This document shows, in pieces, positions 7,556 to 16,398 of a DNA stretch of 64,000 bases (its first letter is position 1; each line of letters starts with the position of its first letter). The stretch lies in NCBI GenBank assembly GCA_949285135.1, contig CASDXO010000006.1, positions 62,001 through 126,000 of the forward strand, given 5' to 3'. The translations under genes were made by a program, and so were the position numbers. Source of the stretch: an uncultured Phascolarctobacterium sp. Lineage in GTDB: Bacteria; Bacillota; Negativicutes; Acidaminococcales; Acidaminococcaceae. A model generated the notes under the pieces. It was not told where the DNA came from, did not search any database, and saw only the letters and a program-made list of their open reading frames with translations.

Positions 7556-8518
7556 TTATAGTTTGGGCAGCTGTGCAGGCACAACTATATCAGTATGAGG
7601 AATTTTTTCTGCGTCAAATATCTTTATAAGATCAGCAGCGGCAAGAGGTTCCGGTTTATCAAGCTGTCCGGCTAAGAAGGCCAGATAGCCGATAATGGGT
7701 TCCGGACTGTCATATTCCTTGCGCAGGCTGTCCAGATCAAGATCTTTATCACGTTTGGCAAGACGACGTCCGTCGGGAGCCGTCAGCAGCGGGATATGGA
7801 AAAAAGCAGGCGGATTCAGTTCCAGCAGCTGATACAGATAAAGCTGCACGGGTGTAGAGCTGAGCAAATCGCAGCCGCGTACTACCTGATTTATTCCCAT
7901 CAGGGCATCATCTACCGTTACTGCCAGCTGATAGGCGTAGACGCCATCGCTGCGGCGAATGATAAAGTCGCCGCTGTCATGGAGAAGATTATAACTGCAT
8001 GTGCCATAATGCCCGTCACAAAAACTTATGCTGCTGTCAGGAACGCGTATTCTGCAGGCAGGAGCGCGCTGCTGCAGTTTTTCCTGTCTTTGCTGTGCTG
8101 TCAGGTTACGGCAGGTACCGCCATAAATAACACGGCCATCGCTTAAATGCGGCGCTTCTGCCGCATGCAGCTCAGCGCGGCTGCAGAAACAGGGATAAAC
8201 AAGCTGCAGCTGTTCCAGTTTATGAAAATATTTTTCATATATGGCAGAACGTCTGCTTTGAAAAAATTCGTCGCTGTCAGTACCGCAGTAGGCACCTTCA
8301 TCCCAGTACAGCCCCAGCCATTCCAGATCGTGTGCCAGCAGGTCGGCATTACGCCGCGGGCAGCGTACACTGTCCAGATCTTCAATGCGCAGTACGATGC
8401 GCCCGTTGGCAGACTTGGCGTGCAGCCAGGCCAGCAGGCTGCAGAAAATATTGCCTAAATGAATGCGTCCGCTGGGCGTGGGGGCGAAGCGGCCGCGGAT
8501 ATTAGATTCTGTCATCAT
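7556..8518 (-). CDS. gluQ: Glutamyl-Q tRNA(Asp) synthetase
   Basis: GluQ-RS attaches glutamate to queuosine at position 34 of tRNA-Asp. The class I signature is HLGN at residues 20-23, and the KMSKS-like element is RRLAKRDKD near the end of the catalytic core. A zinc site typical of the family is seen in CFCSR with downstream Tyr and Cys in IYGGTCR. The protein (320 residues) lacks the anticodon-binding domain of full glutamyl-tRNA synthetases, which separates it from GltX. The start follows a GAAG-type site. It is divergent from the next gene. Confidence 0.93.
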   Translation of the reverse strand: MMTESNIRGRFAPTPSGRIHLGNIFCSLLAWLHAKSANGRIVLRIEDLDSVRCPRRNADLLAHDLEWLGLYWDEGAYCGTDSDEFFQSRRSAIYEKYFHKLEQLQLVYPCFCSRAELHAAEAPHLSDGRVIYGGTCRNLTAQQRQEKLQQRAPACRIRVPDSSISFCDGHYGTCSYNLLHDSGDFIIRRSDGVYAYQLAVTVDDALMGINQVVRGCDLLSSTPVQLYLYQLLELNPPAFFHIPLLTAPDGRRLAKRDKDLDLDSLRKEYDSPEPIIGYLAFLAGQLDKPEPLAAADLIKIFDAEKIPHTDIVVPAQLPKL

Positions 8519-8575
8519 TCTTCCATCCTTTATATCTTTTTATTTTATCATTATGTGGCTGATTTGCAAAATATT

Positions 8576-8619
8576 TGCAAAAAGAATTTTTGCAGCAGGA
8601 TTAACTTTCGATTAAAACG
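8576..8619 (+). promoter_or_regulatory. Promoter candidate with overlapping inverted repeat
   Basis: TTGCAG (8591-8596) and TAAAAC (8614-8619) are 17 bp apart. A perfect 8-bp inverted repeat (8576-8583 with 8587-8594, 3-nt centre) runs into the -35, and the arm sequence TTGCAAAA is repeated just upstream. This looks like an operator, but the regulator is unknown. Confidence 0.4.
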
Positions 8620-8657
8620 AATACATGCAGCAAATAACTGTAAACGAGGTGAAATAC

Positions 8658-9791
8658 ATGACAGCTGATAAATTGCCTGAACTTGATTTAGAATGGGAAG
8701 CCGAAAAAATTTGCCGCTGGGGTGCCGCCCGTGCCGGTGTAATAGTTGTTGCGCCGCTGGTAGGTACAATGGCTTTGATGGCTAATGAGGTATATATGAT
8801 AATACGGCTGGGTGAGCTGCGTGGCGTCAAGCTGGATGAAAGTGCGGTCATGGGACTTTTAGGCTCGCTGGGGGCAACTTTTGTAGGGCAAACTTTGACT
8901 ACGCTGATACCATTTGCTCCTGTGCAGATACCCGTAGGAATTTCGGTTACTTACGCAGTAGGACGTGTAGCCAATGCCTGGCTGAAAGCCGGCAGACCGG
9001 AGGATATAGCTTCTTTTAAGGAGATTTATGAGCAGGCACGGCAGGAAGGTTTGAACCACATAGATGATTTTAAGGAAATGCACTGTAAAGATGAACCGCT
9101 GGGTGATGAAAGCAGGCGTTTCAATCTGCAGACAGATAAGCTGCTGCAGAAAGTAATGGCTGGTGCCGATGCTGCTGAAAAGGCTTTGAGTGACGGCTTG
9201 CAGAGCATTAATGATAAATTTATCCGTCCCTTTGCTTATAAAACTGATGTCTGGCTGACAGCTCAACGCTGGCAGCAGCTTAAACGCGGCGAGATTACCG
9301 TGCCTTACAGTGAACTGGCTGATTATCTGAACAAAAATTTACAGCAGGAGGGCTGGAAGATATTAAAGCTGGCCTATCAGGAGCCGGCGTGCTTCAGTAT
9401 TTCCGTGCGTCAGCCGGAATACGGTGTTATCGACGCTGTGTTTGCTGTTGAAAGTTTTGAAATAAGCAGTAATTGCGCTGCAGCAGAACTGGAACTGAGA
9501 GATTTTTCTGTGGCTGATAATAAATTTGCCGAGATTGCTCTTGATTTTCTTGGCAGCGAGCTTATCATGGGACTGATAGATCTTTTGTTTGCCAAGATAG
9601 ATATTCCGGGAGATAAGGTTGATACCGTCTATGAGCAGCGCAGATTGAAGATAGATTTTTACAAGGCGCTGCAAAGCAGCAGGTTTGCTGAAATGACGCT
9701 GATGAACAAACCCTTGCTGGAACGGGTACAGCTGCAGCAGATGACGCCGCAGCCTGAAGGTTTGCAGATTAAGGTAAAAATCAGCAGCTGA
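8658..9791 (+). CDS. DUF697-like membrane-associated protein
   Basis: The 377-residue protein has an N-terminal hydrophobic region (about residues 22-115) with the pattern APLVGTMALMANEVYMIIRLGELRG and a second segment TTLIPFAPVQIPVGIS, resembling DUF697 domains that often follow GTPase domains. No GTPase motifs are present here. The rest is a long soluble region with an acidic helical part and a beta-rich C-terminus. The start at 8658 is chosen because GAGGTG lies 6 nt before it; an upstream ATG at 8625 lacks such a site. Function is unknown. It is a single gene, divergent from gluQ, with a terminator behind it. Confidence 0.7.
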   Translation: MTADKLPELDLEWEAEKICRWGAARAGVIVVAPLVGTMALMANEVYMIIRLGELRGVKLDESAVMGLLGSLGATFVGQTLTTLIPFAPVQIPVGISVTYAVGRVANAWLKAGRPEDIASFKEIYEQARQEGLNHIDDFKEMHCKDEPLGDESRRFNLQTDKLLQKVMAGADAAEKALSDGLQSINDKFIRPFAYKTDVWLTAQRWQQLKRGEITVPYSELADYLNKNLQQEGWKILKLAYQEPACFSISVRQPEYGVIDAVFAVESFEISSNCAAAELELRDFSVADNKFAEIALDFLGSELIMGLIDLLFAKIDIPGDKVDTVYEQRRLKIDFYKALQSSRFAEMTLMNKPLLERVQLQQMTPQPEGLQIKVKISS

Positions 9792-9804
9792 AAAATATGA
9801 AGAA

Positions 9805-9841
9805 AAGAAGGCTTGCAAATGCAAGTCTTCTTTGCTTTTTA
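9805..9841 (+). terminator. Intrinsic terminator
   Basis: A 12-bp stem with one G-T pair (9805-9816 with 9821-9832) and a 4-nt loop is followed by a T-rich run. Confidence 0.8.
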
Positions 9842-9918
9842 GGTTGTTTCGTTGTAAAATAATATAATATACAAATAATTATACTGGGCTTATTATAATG
9901 TTTTTAAGGAGGAATTTT

Positions 9919-10878
9919 GTGAAGCATAGAACTTCTGCTATGGTAGAAGCCGGTATTATGGCTGCTGTGGCTATCGTGATGGCATTGGTAAGCATGTATA
10001 TACCGGTTATCGGAGCTTTTGTAAATTTTGTCTGGCCGTTGCCAATCATTATCTGCGGTATGCGTAATGGTTTTAAATGGAGCCTTATGAGCCTGATGGT
10101 GGCAGGTATTATCATTGGTATCATCATCAGCCCGCTGCAGGCGTTTTTCCTGCTGGCTATTTTTGGTCTGTTGGGTCTGGTTATCGGCGAATGTATGCGC
10201 AGACATATGGAGCCGCTCAGACTGATGCTTTACAGCAGTATAGGAGCAGTGGCAGCACTGGTGATCAATATCGCCCTCAGCTTCTGGCTGCTTGGCATCA
10301 ATCCTGTGGAGATGATGTTCTCTTCATTTGCTCAGAGTCTGAACGAGCTGGAAGCCTACTATCGGTCCAGCGGTATGTCAGAAGCTGAAATAAAACAGGT
10401 TGTAGACGGCTATGCAGAAATGCTGAAAATGATGCGCATTATTATGCCGGGCGCTTTTCTTATCAGTGCGCCGGTGCTGGCTTTTATCAACTATATGGCA
10501 GCCAAGAAGATTTTGACCAAACTGGGAGAATCTTTTGCGGACTTTCCGCCTTTTACCAGTCTGCAGATTCCCGGCTGGGTGCTGTGGCCGTATGCTTTAT
10601 CGCTTTTTGCGGTGACATATTTTTATCAGAACGACAGAGAAAGCTGGCTGTATAGCCTGTCTGTAAACGTGCAGACGGTCTGCAGCTTTGTTTTGGTATT
10701 ACAGGGAATTGCACTGCTGTACTGGTTTGTCAGGAGCAGGAATAAACCTCTGTGGTGGGCAAATGTTGGTACCATGCTGCTGTTTTTGGTACCGGTATTT
10801 TCCCAGATTATGGTTTATGTAGGAGCTTTTGATATAGTATTTGACTTTAGAAAGATAAGACCGCGGCGTCTTAGATAA
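9919..10878 (+). CDS. YybS-like (DUF2232) integral membrane protein
   Basis: The protein (about 319 residues) has seven to eight transmembrane segments and starts with the TSAMVEAGIMAAVAIVMALVS-type first helix seen in DUF2232/YybS proteins. The GTG at 9919 is preferred because AGGAGG lies 6 nt upstream; an in-frame ATG at 9898 has none. It is the first gene of the run yybS-gdpP-rplI-dnaB, the same order as in Bacillus, which supports the assignment. The molecular role is not established; the family resembles transporter substrate-binding membrane subunits. Confidence 0.83.
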   Translation: MKHRTSAMVEAGIMAAVAIVMALVSMYIPVIGAFVNFVWPLPIIICGMRNGFKWSLMSLMVAGIIIGIIISPLQAFFLLAIFGLLGLVIGECMRRHMEPLRLMLYSSIGAVAALVINIALSFWLLGINPVEMMFSSFAQSLNELEAYYRSSGMSEAEIKQVVDGYAEMLKMMRIIMPGAFLISAPVLAFINYMAAKKILTKLGESFADFPPFTSLQIPGWVLWPYALSLFAVTYFYQNDRESWLYSLSVNVQTVCSFVLVLQGIALLYWFVRSRNKPLWWANVGTMLLFLVPVFSQIMVYVGAFDIVFDFRKIRPRRLR

Positions 10879-10895
10879 GAACGGTGGTGAACATT

Positions 10896-12974
10896 TTGTT
10901 CAATATTTTCAACCACAATATGAACTCAAAGGTAGATACGAACTTTTATCTGCTGGTGATTGTAATTCTGGCCGGTGCAGCCTGTTATTTTGAGCCGTAT
11001 TTTATTCCGCCGGCGCTGGTTATTGTTGGAGTGACATACTATTTCAGCCAGAGAAACCGTCTCTACAAGGAAATATTTTTCAGCAGCTATCTTGATAATA
11101 TTATCCGCAATATAGAACGTACCAATCATTTTGCTATCCGTAAGCTGGATATTGGGATGGCCGTATTTTCACGTGAGGGAAAACTGCAGTGGTCTAACGA
11201 CCTGTTCCAGGAATGGGTGGGCAAGAAAAATCTGGAAGGCAGAAAGCTGGAAGATATACTGCCGCTGCAGGAAAATGCTTTTGAGCTGCTCAGTGTCAAA
11301 GACGGAGAAAAAAGTATCCAGATGGATGGCCGGTATTATCTTATGAAATATTACCGGGTGCAGACACAGGAAAAACCGTCTAAAAAAGGCGAAGAAAACA
11401 ATATCAGCGGTCTGATGATCTATATGGAAGATGTGACGGAGTTTGAGCTGCTCAGGCAAAAATATGTCAATGACAGACTGTGCCTTGCCTATGCTCGTTT
11501 TGACAATTATGAAGATGTTACCAGAGGTTTGACGGAAACAAATATTGCTAATATGAACGGTGAGATTAACGAACTGCTGACTAAATGGGTTGCAGAGCAG
11601 CACGGGTTCATCTGCCGTATGAATAAGGAATTAAGCTTAATAGGTTTTTCGCAGTCGGCGGTACTTGATTTAATTGACAGTAAATTTGCCATCTTGGATC
11701 GGGTACGCGAGGTACGTGCCGGTAATAAGATTCCTCCTACTATCAGTATCGGTATTGCCTGTGATGGGCTGACGCTGGAAGATTTAATGCAGAATGCCAA
11801 TAAGGCTCTTTATCTGGCACTGGGACGCGGCGGTGACCAGGCGGTGGTAGCTCAGAACAAGAATATGCAGTTCTTTGGCGGCACCAGCGCAGTTACGGCT
11901 AAAAATACCCGTGTGCGGGCACGTATTGTGGCGCAGACCATCCATGAACAGATTCAGGCGGCAGACAGAGTATTCGTCATGGGTCATGTGATGGAGGATT
12001 ACGATGCGCTGGGTGGCTCTGTGGGTATGGCCAAGCTGGCTTTATCCCTGCAAAAGGAAACCTTTATTGTCATCAGTGGTAAAAGTGATACATACGAGAA
12101 AATCGCTGAGGTGCTCAGTCGCGAAGATGTTAATCTCAATGAAAACGACAGCAGGTATCTGGATATTACAATAGGCGAGGAAGAAGCCTTAAAGTTTATT
12201 ACGCCCAAGAGTCTGCTGATACTTGTAGACCATCACCGTGCCATGATTACGGCCAGTAAGAAAGTGCTGGAAAGCGTGCCTACCAAGATTATTATCGATC
12301 ATCATCGCAGAGCTGAGGATTTAATCAGTGATACGGTGCTGCTGTATCTGGAACCTTCTTCTTCCTCAACCAGCGAGCTGGTAACAGAACTGGTGGGATA
12401 TTTTGATGACAGGCTGGAGATAACACCCGGTGAGGCAACCGTAATGTATGCAGGTATAGTACTGGACACCAAACATTTTGCCGTGCAGACAGGTGCCCGC
12501 ACTTTTGAGGCAGCAGCTCTGCTGCGCCGCAGCGGTGCCAACATAGATATGATAAGGGTGCTGTTTAAAGACGATATGGAATCGCTGCAGCTGCGGGCAA
12601 GGCTTTTGGCCGAAGCAAAGATACCTGCAGCCGGTATTGCGGTTTCAATATATAAAAATGCCAAAAAAGAAATCAGGTCTTCTATCCTGGCGGCGCAGAC
12701 TGCCGATACATTGATTACCATCAACGGTGTTTATGTGGGTATAGCCATTGTAGAATATACGGATGGCTCAGTAGGTGTAAGTGCCCGCAGTGACGGCAGT
12801 GTTAATGTGCAGGTCATCATGGAAGAGCTGGGCGGCGGCGGACATCAGACAGTTGCCGGCGTACAGATTGATAATAAGCGGGCTGCGGATATTGAACCGC
12901 AGATTGTCGCTTTAGCAAAAAAACAGTTAGAGGAGCGAGAGAACAATGAAAGTGATACTGTTACAGGATATTAA
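10896..12974 (+). CDS. gdpP: Cyclic-di-AMP phosphodiesterase GdpP (DHH family)
   Basis: Domains run in the GdpP order: two membrane helices (about residues 18-50), a PAS-like domain (about 75-170), a degenerate GGDEF-like domain (about 175-310), then DHH (GHVMEDYDALGG and LVDHHRA) and DHHA1 (GGGGHQTVAG) catalytic domains. The family hydrolyses c-di-AMP to pApA. I placed the start at a TTG (10896) because GGTGGTG lies 6 nt before it; GTG codons at 10884 and 10887 are alternatives. The GGDEF signature itself is not conserved, as is normal for GdpP. The 3' end overlaps rplI by 29 nt. Confidence 0.9.
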   Translation: MFNIFNHNMNSKVDTNFYLLVIVILAGAACYFEPYFIPPALVIVGVTYYFSQRNRLYKEIFFSSYLDNIIRNIERTNHFAIRKLDIGMAVFSREGKLQWSNDLFQEWVGKKNLEGRKLEDILPLQENAFELLSVKDGEKSIQMDGRYYLMKYYRVQTQEKPSKKGEENNISGLMIYMEDVTEFELLRQKYVNDRLCLAYARFDNYEDVTRGLTETNIANMNGEINELLTKWVAEQHGFICRMNKELSLIGFSQSAVLDLIDSKFAILDRVREVRAGNKIPPTISIGIACDGLTLEDLMQNANKALYLALGRGGDQAVVAQNKNMQFFGGTSAVTAKNTRVRARIVAQTIHEQIQAADRVFVMGHVMEDYDALGGSVGMAKLALSLQKETFIVISGKSDTYEKIAEVLSREDVNLNENDSRYLDITIGEEEALKFITPKSLLILVDHHRAMITASKKVLESVPTKIIIDHHRRAEDLISDTVLLYLEPSSSSTSELVTELVGYFDDRLEITPGEATVMYAGIVLDTKHFAVQTGARTFEAAALLRRSGANIDMIRVLFKDDMESLQLRARLLAEAKIPAAGIAVSIYKNAKKEIRSSILAAQTADTLITINGVYVGIAIVEYTDGSVGVSARSDGSVNVQVIMEELGGGGHQTVAGVQIDNKRAADIEPQIVALAKKQLEERENNESDTVTGY

Positions 12975-13392
12975 AAGTTTAGGTAAAAAAGGTGATATTG
13001 TAGAAACAGCAGAAGGCTATGGCCGTAATTATCTGCTGCCGCGCAAACTGGCCAAAGAGGCTAATGCAGCCAACTTAAATCAGGCCAAGCAGGATAAGGC
13101 AACAGCAGCTCACCGTGCTGCGCAGCAGAAAGACGAAGCTGTGGTACTGGGTGCGCAGGTGCAGAAGGTGGTTGTAAAACTCAAGGTTCGCCTGGGTGAC
13201 AACGGTAAGATGTTTGGTTCTGTTACTTCCAAAGATGTAGCAGAAGCATTGGTAAAACAAACTGGCCTGCAGATTGACCGCCGCAAAGTAGAATTAAAGA
13301 GCGCCATCAAAGGACTGGGAGAATATACGGCAGTGGCTAAGCTGCATACTGATGTGGCTGCTGAATTCAAAGTAGTTGTAGAAGCAGAGTAA
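12946..13392 (+). CDS. rplI: Large ribosomal subunit protein bL9
   Basis: The 148-residue protein has the bL9 signature: MKVILLQDIKSLGKKGDIVE, then AEGYGRNYLLPRKLA, a long central helix (about residues 42-75) and a C-terminal RNA-binding domain (GKMFGSVTSKDV). bL9 binds 23S rRNA near the L1 stalk base. Its ATG lies inside the 3' end of gdpP in another frame with a GGAGCGAGAG ribosome site, a 29-nt overlap that suggests coupled expression. dnaB follows after four bases. Length and motifs are normal. Confidence 0.97.
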   Translation: MKVILLQDIKSLGKKGDIVETAEGYGRNYLLPRKLAKEANAANLNQAKQDKATAAHRAAQQKDEAVVLGAQVQKVVVKLKVRLGDNGKMFGSVTSKDVAEALVKQTGLQIDRRKVELKSAIKGLGEYTAVAKLHTDVAAEFKVVVEAE

Positions 13393-13396
13393 GAAT

Positions 13397-14764
13397 ATGA
13401 TGGAAGAAAAATCACCGAGGGTGCCGCCTCAGAATATCGAAGCGGAGCAGGCCGTTTTATGCGCCATGCTTATCGATAAGGAGGCTATTGCCAGAGTTAC
13501 TGAAATCCTTAACGGGGATGATTTTTACCGGGAAGCTCACAGGGTTATCTTCAATGCGATGACGGAACTGTATGGCAAAAATGAAGCAGTGGACCTGATT
13601 ACGGTTACTGATGCGCTGAAACGTGACAGCAAGCTGGAGGATGTAGGCGGTATTGCTTACATTACTGCGCTGGCAAACGCTGTTCCAACAGCGGCTAATG
13701 TAAAATATCATGCTGATATTGTGGCAGAAAAATCTGTCCTGCGTCAGCTGGTACGTGTTTCTACGGAAATTGCCGCTATGGGTTATGATGCAGATGAAGA
13801 AGTCAATGTACTTATAGATAAAGCTGAAAGCAGGATTCTGGAGATTTCCAACCGCAAGAAAAAGTCTGATTTTACGCCTATCGGCGACGTACTGATGGAA
13901 TCGGTACAGGGAATTGAAAAGCTGCTGAACAATAAGGGCGGTCTTACCGGCCTGCCCACTGGCTTTGTGGATTTGGACAAACTGACTTCCGGACTGCATC
14001 CCTCTGATTTTATTATTCTGGCAGCACGTCCTTCCATGGGCAAAACTGCCTTTGCGCTTAACGTGGTGCAGAATGTAGCGTTGCGCGCGCATAAAAAGAT
14101 AGGCGGCAGTCCGCGTTCTGTGGCTTTCTTCAGTCTGGAAATGAGCAAGGAGCAGCTTGTCAACCGTATGCTTTGTGCTGAGGCCAACATAGATTCTCAG
14201 CGGCTGCGTATCGGTGAAATGGCAGACAAGGACTGGGATGCCTTATGGGGAGCCTGCGACAGTATGAGCAAGGCTAAAATCTATATTGATGATACCCCCG
14301 GCATTACGGCGATGGAGATGCGCAGCCGTGCCAGAAGGCTGAAGGCTGAGCATGGTCTTGATTTAATTGTTGTCGATTATCTGCAGCTGATGCAGGGCAG
14401 CGGTAGACGTAATGTCAGCGGTGACAGGCAGCAGGAAGTTTCGGAAATTTCCCGTTCCCTGAAGGCACTGGCCCGTGAACTGGATGTTCCGGTTATCGCT
14501 CTGTCGCAGCTGAGTCGTGGTGTGGAAGCGCGTCAGGTAAAGCGGCCCATGCTCAGTGACCTGCGTGAATCCGGCTCTCTGGAGCAGGATGCAGATATTG
14601 TTGCTTTCCTGTATCGTGAAGATTATTATAATCCGGAAACAGAAAATAAAAATATTACGGAGCTGATTATAGCTAAGCACCGTAACGGTCCTGTGGATAC
14701 AGTAAATCTGTTTTTCCACAAACAGTTTACAAAGTTTGTTGGTTTTGCCAAAAGGCAGGAATAG
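13397..14764 (+). CDS. dnaB: Replicative DNA helicase DnaB
   Basis: The 455-residue protein has the N-terminal DnaB domain (NIEAEQAVLCAMLID near residues 13-27), a linker, and a RecA-like helicase core with Walker A ARPSMGKT at 210-217, the LSLEM-type SLEMSKEQLVNRM segment, Walker B LIVVDYLQLM and the arginine-finger region SLEQDADIVAFLYRE. It unwinds DNA ahead of the replication fork as a hexamer. No intein is present; the motifs are contiguous. It ends an operon with yybS, gdpP and rplI and is followed by a terminator. Confidence 0.97.
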   Translation: MMEEKSPRVPPQNIEAEQAVLCAMLIDKEAIARVTEILNGDDFYREAHRVIFNAMTELYGKNEAVDLITVTDALKRDSKLEDVGGIAYITALANAVPTAANVKYHADIVAEKSVLRQLVRVSTEIAAMGYDADEEVNVLIDKAESRILEISNRKKKSDFTPIGDVLMESVQGIEKLLNNKGGLTGLPTGFVDLDKLTSGLHPSDFIILAARPSMGKTAFALNVVQNVALRAHKKIGGSPRSVAFFSLEMSKEQLVNRMLCAEANIDSQRLRIGEMADKDWDALWGACDSMSKAKIYIDDTPGITAMEMRSRARRLKAEHGLDLIVVDYLQLMQGSGRRNVSGDRQQEVSEISRSLKALARELDVPVIALSQLSRGVEARQVKRPMLSDLRESGSLEQDADIVAFLYREDYYNPETENKNITELIIAKHRNGPVDTVNLFFHKQFTKFVGFAKRQE

Positions 14765-14765
14765 A

Positions 14766-14806
14766 AAAATCGGTCTGTATGAAAGATACAGGCCGATTTT
14801 GCTTGT
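14766..14806 (+). terminator. Intrinsic terminator after dnaB
   Basis: A 15-bp stem with one G-T pair (14766-14780 with 14786-14800) is followed by a T-rich run. Confidence 0.8.
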
Positions 14807-14815
14807 GAGGATAAA

Positions 14816-14887
14816 ATGTATATTGAGAGATTTTCTGCTGCAGATATACCTGCGGTGGTGCAGCTTGCAGATAATGTGTGGGGGTAG
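14816..14887 (+). pseudogene. N-terminal remnant of a GNAT acetyltransferase
   Basis: After a GTGAGG ribosome site, an ATG opens a 23-codon frame (MYIERFSAADIPAVVQLADN then VWG) that ends at TAG. The pattern is that of the first strand and helix of GNAT-family N-acetyltransferases. No continuation is found in any forward frame of the following 200 nt. I infer a gene that lost nearly all of its body. The rest of the 324-nt gap to purB holds only the purB promoter region. Confidence 0.5.
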
Positions 14888-14944
14888 CGCTGTAAGATGA
14901 AGCTCCGGAGTCAAAATAATTGCTTTTATAGGAAACTGAGCAAT

Positions 14945-14957
14945 AAATCCGAACGTT
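14945..14957 (+). promoter_or_regulatory. PurBox-like site upstream of purB
   Basis: The 13-mer centred on ATCCGAACGTT matches the Bacillus PurR box AWWWCCGAACWWT with one mismatch. It lies about 34 bp upstream of the purB -35 element. No inverted partner (GTTCGG) is seen nearby. Confidence 0.4.
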
Positions 14958-14990
14958 ATTAAAGGTAAAAGTAAAAAATATTCACAAGTA

Positions 14991-15019
14991 TTGCTATAAA
15001 TTAGATAAAATGATATGAT
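14991..15019 (+). promoter_or_regulatory. purB promoter
   Basis: TTGCTA (14991-14996) and TATGAT (15014-15019) are 17 bp apart, about 60 nt before the purB ATG. Confidence 0.6.
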
Positions 15020-15088
15020 AAAGAAGGATAATTTTTGACTTTTGCATGATTTTGTGAAAAAAGAAGTATATATGGGGGGCTTAAAAGA

Positions 15089-16381
15089 ATGATTGAGCGT
15101 TATACTCATCCTGAAATGGGTAATATCTGGACTTTGGAAAATGAATTCCGAACAATGCTGAAGGTTGAAATCCTAGCCTGCGAAGCAATGAACAAGCTGG
15201 GCATCGTACCGGATGATGCGTTAAAGGATATTCAGACCAAAGCTGATTTTCGTATTGAACGCATCAAGGAGATTGAAGCCGTAACCAATCACGATATTAT
15301 TGCTTTTCTGACCAATGTTGCTGAATATGTAGGTGATGCTTCCAAATATATTCATAAAGGGCTTACATCCAGTGACGTAAAAGATACTGCGTTGTGCTAT
15401 ATGATGGTGCAGGCTGCAGACCTTCTTCTCAGCCATCTGGAAAAATTCCATGCAGTGCTGAAACGCCGTGCAGCGGAACATAAACATACTATTATGATTG
15501 GCCGTACACATGGCATCCATGCGGAACCAATGACTTTTGGCCTTAAATTTGCGTTGTGGATGGATGAAACAGAAAGAAATATCGCCCGTCTGCAACAGGC
15601 GCGTGAGTTTGTTGCCGTTGGCAAGCTGTCCGGTGCCGTAGGTACCTATTCTAATATTGACCCTTATGTTGAACAGTATGTATGTGAAAAACTGGGGTTA
15701 AAACCCGCACGTCTGGCAACTCAGGTTATCCAGCGTGACCGCCATGCTGATTTCATTACAACGCTGGCGATTATTGGTTCTTCGTTGGACAAGATGGCTA
15801 CCGAAGTGCGCAACCTGCAGCGTACCGATATCCGCGAGGTTGAAGAATATTTTGCTCCCGGACAGAAGGGATCTTCTGCCATGCCGCATAAGCGCAATCC
15901 TATCACCTGTGAGAAAGTTTCCGGTATGGCAAGACTGCTGCGTGGTTATGCTATTGCAGCACTGGAAGATATTACTTTGTGGCATGAAAGAGATATTTCC
16001 CATTCTTCCGTAGAGCGTGTTATCCTGCCGGATGCAACTATTGCCCTTGACCATATGCTGAGAAAATTTACTAATATCGTAGATAAACTGCTTGTGTATC
16101 CGGAAGCCATGCTGGCTAACATGAATAAGACCGGCGGCCTGATTTTCAGCCAGAACCTTCTGATTGCCCTGGTAAGCAAAGGCGTATTGCGCGAGGATGC
16201 CTATAAATGGGTACAGCGCAATGCCATGGCACGCTGGCTGGAAGGTGCAGATTTCAAAACCAATGTGGAAAAAGATCCTGACATTAAAAAATATCTGACC
16301 GATGCGGAAATTGAGCATTGTTTTGATCCGAAACCAATGTTGAGAAACATTGATCTGATTATGTCAAGATTTGGATTATAA
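15089..16381 (+). CDS. purB: Adenylosuccinate lyase
   Basis: PurB cleaves fumarate from SAICAR and from adenylosuccinate in purine synthesis. The fumarase-superfamily signature GSSAMPHKRNP is at residues 261-271, with catalytic His141 in GRTHG and the TSSDVKDT substrate loop near 93-100. The 430 residues match the short Gram-positive type. A GGGGGG-like ribosome site precedes the ATG. purA follows after 17 nt, so the two genes likely share a transcript and together give AMP from IMP. Confidence 0.97.
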   Translation: MIERYTHPEMGNIWTLENEFRTMLKVEILACEAMNKLGIVPDDALKDIQTKADFRIERIKEIEAVTNHDIIAFLTNVAEYVGDASKYIHKGLTSSDVKDTALCYMMVQAADLLLSHLEKFHAVLKRRAAEHKHTIMIGRTHGIHAEPMTFGLKFALWMDETERNIARLQQAREFVAVGKLSGAVGTYSNIDPYVEQYVCEKLGLKPARLATQVIQRDRHADFITTLAIIGSSLDKMATEVRNLQRTDIREVEEYFAPGQKGSSAMPHKRNPITCEKVSGMARLLRGYAIAALEDITLWHERDISHSSVERVILPDATIALDHMLRKFTNIVDKLLVYPEAMLANMNKTGGLIFSQNLLIALVSKGVLREDAYKWVQRNAMARWLEGADFKTNVEKDPDIKKYLTDAEIEHCFDPKPMLRNIDLIMSRFGL

Positions 16382-16398
16382 GATAAGGGGAGACTATT

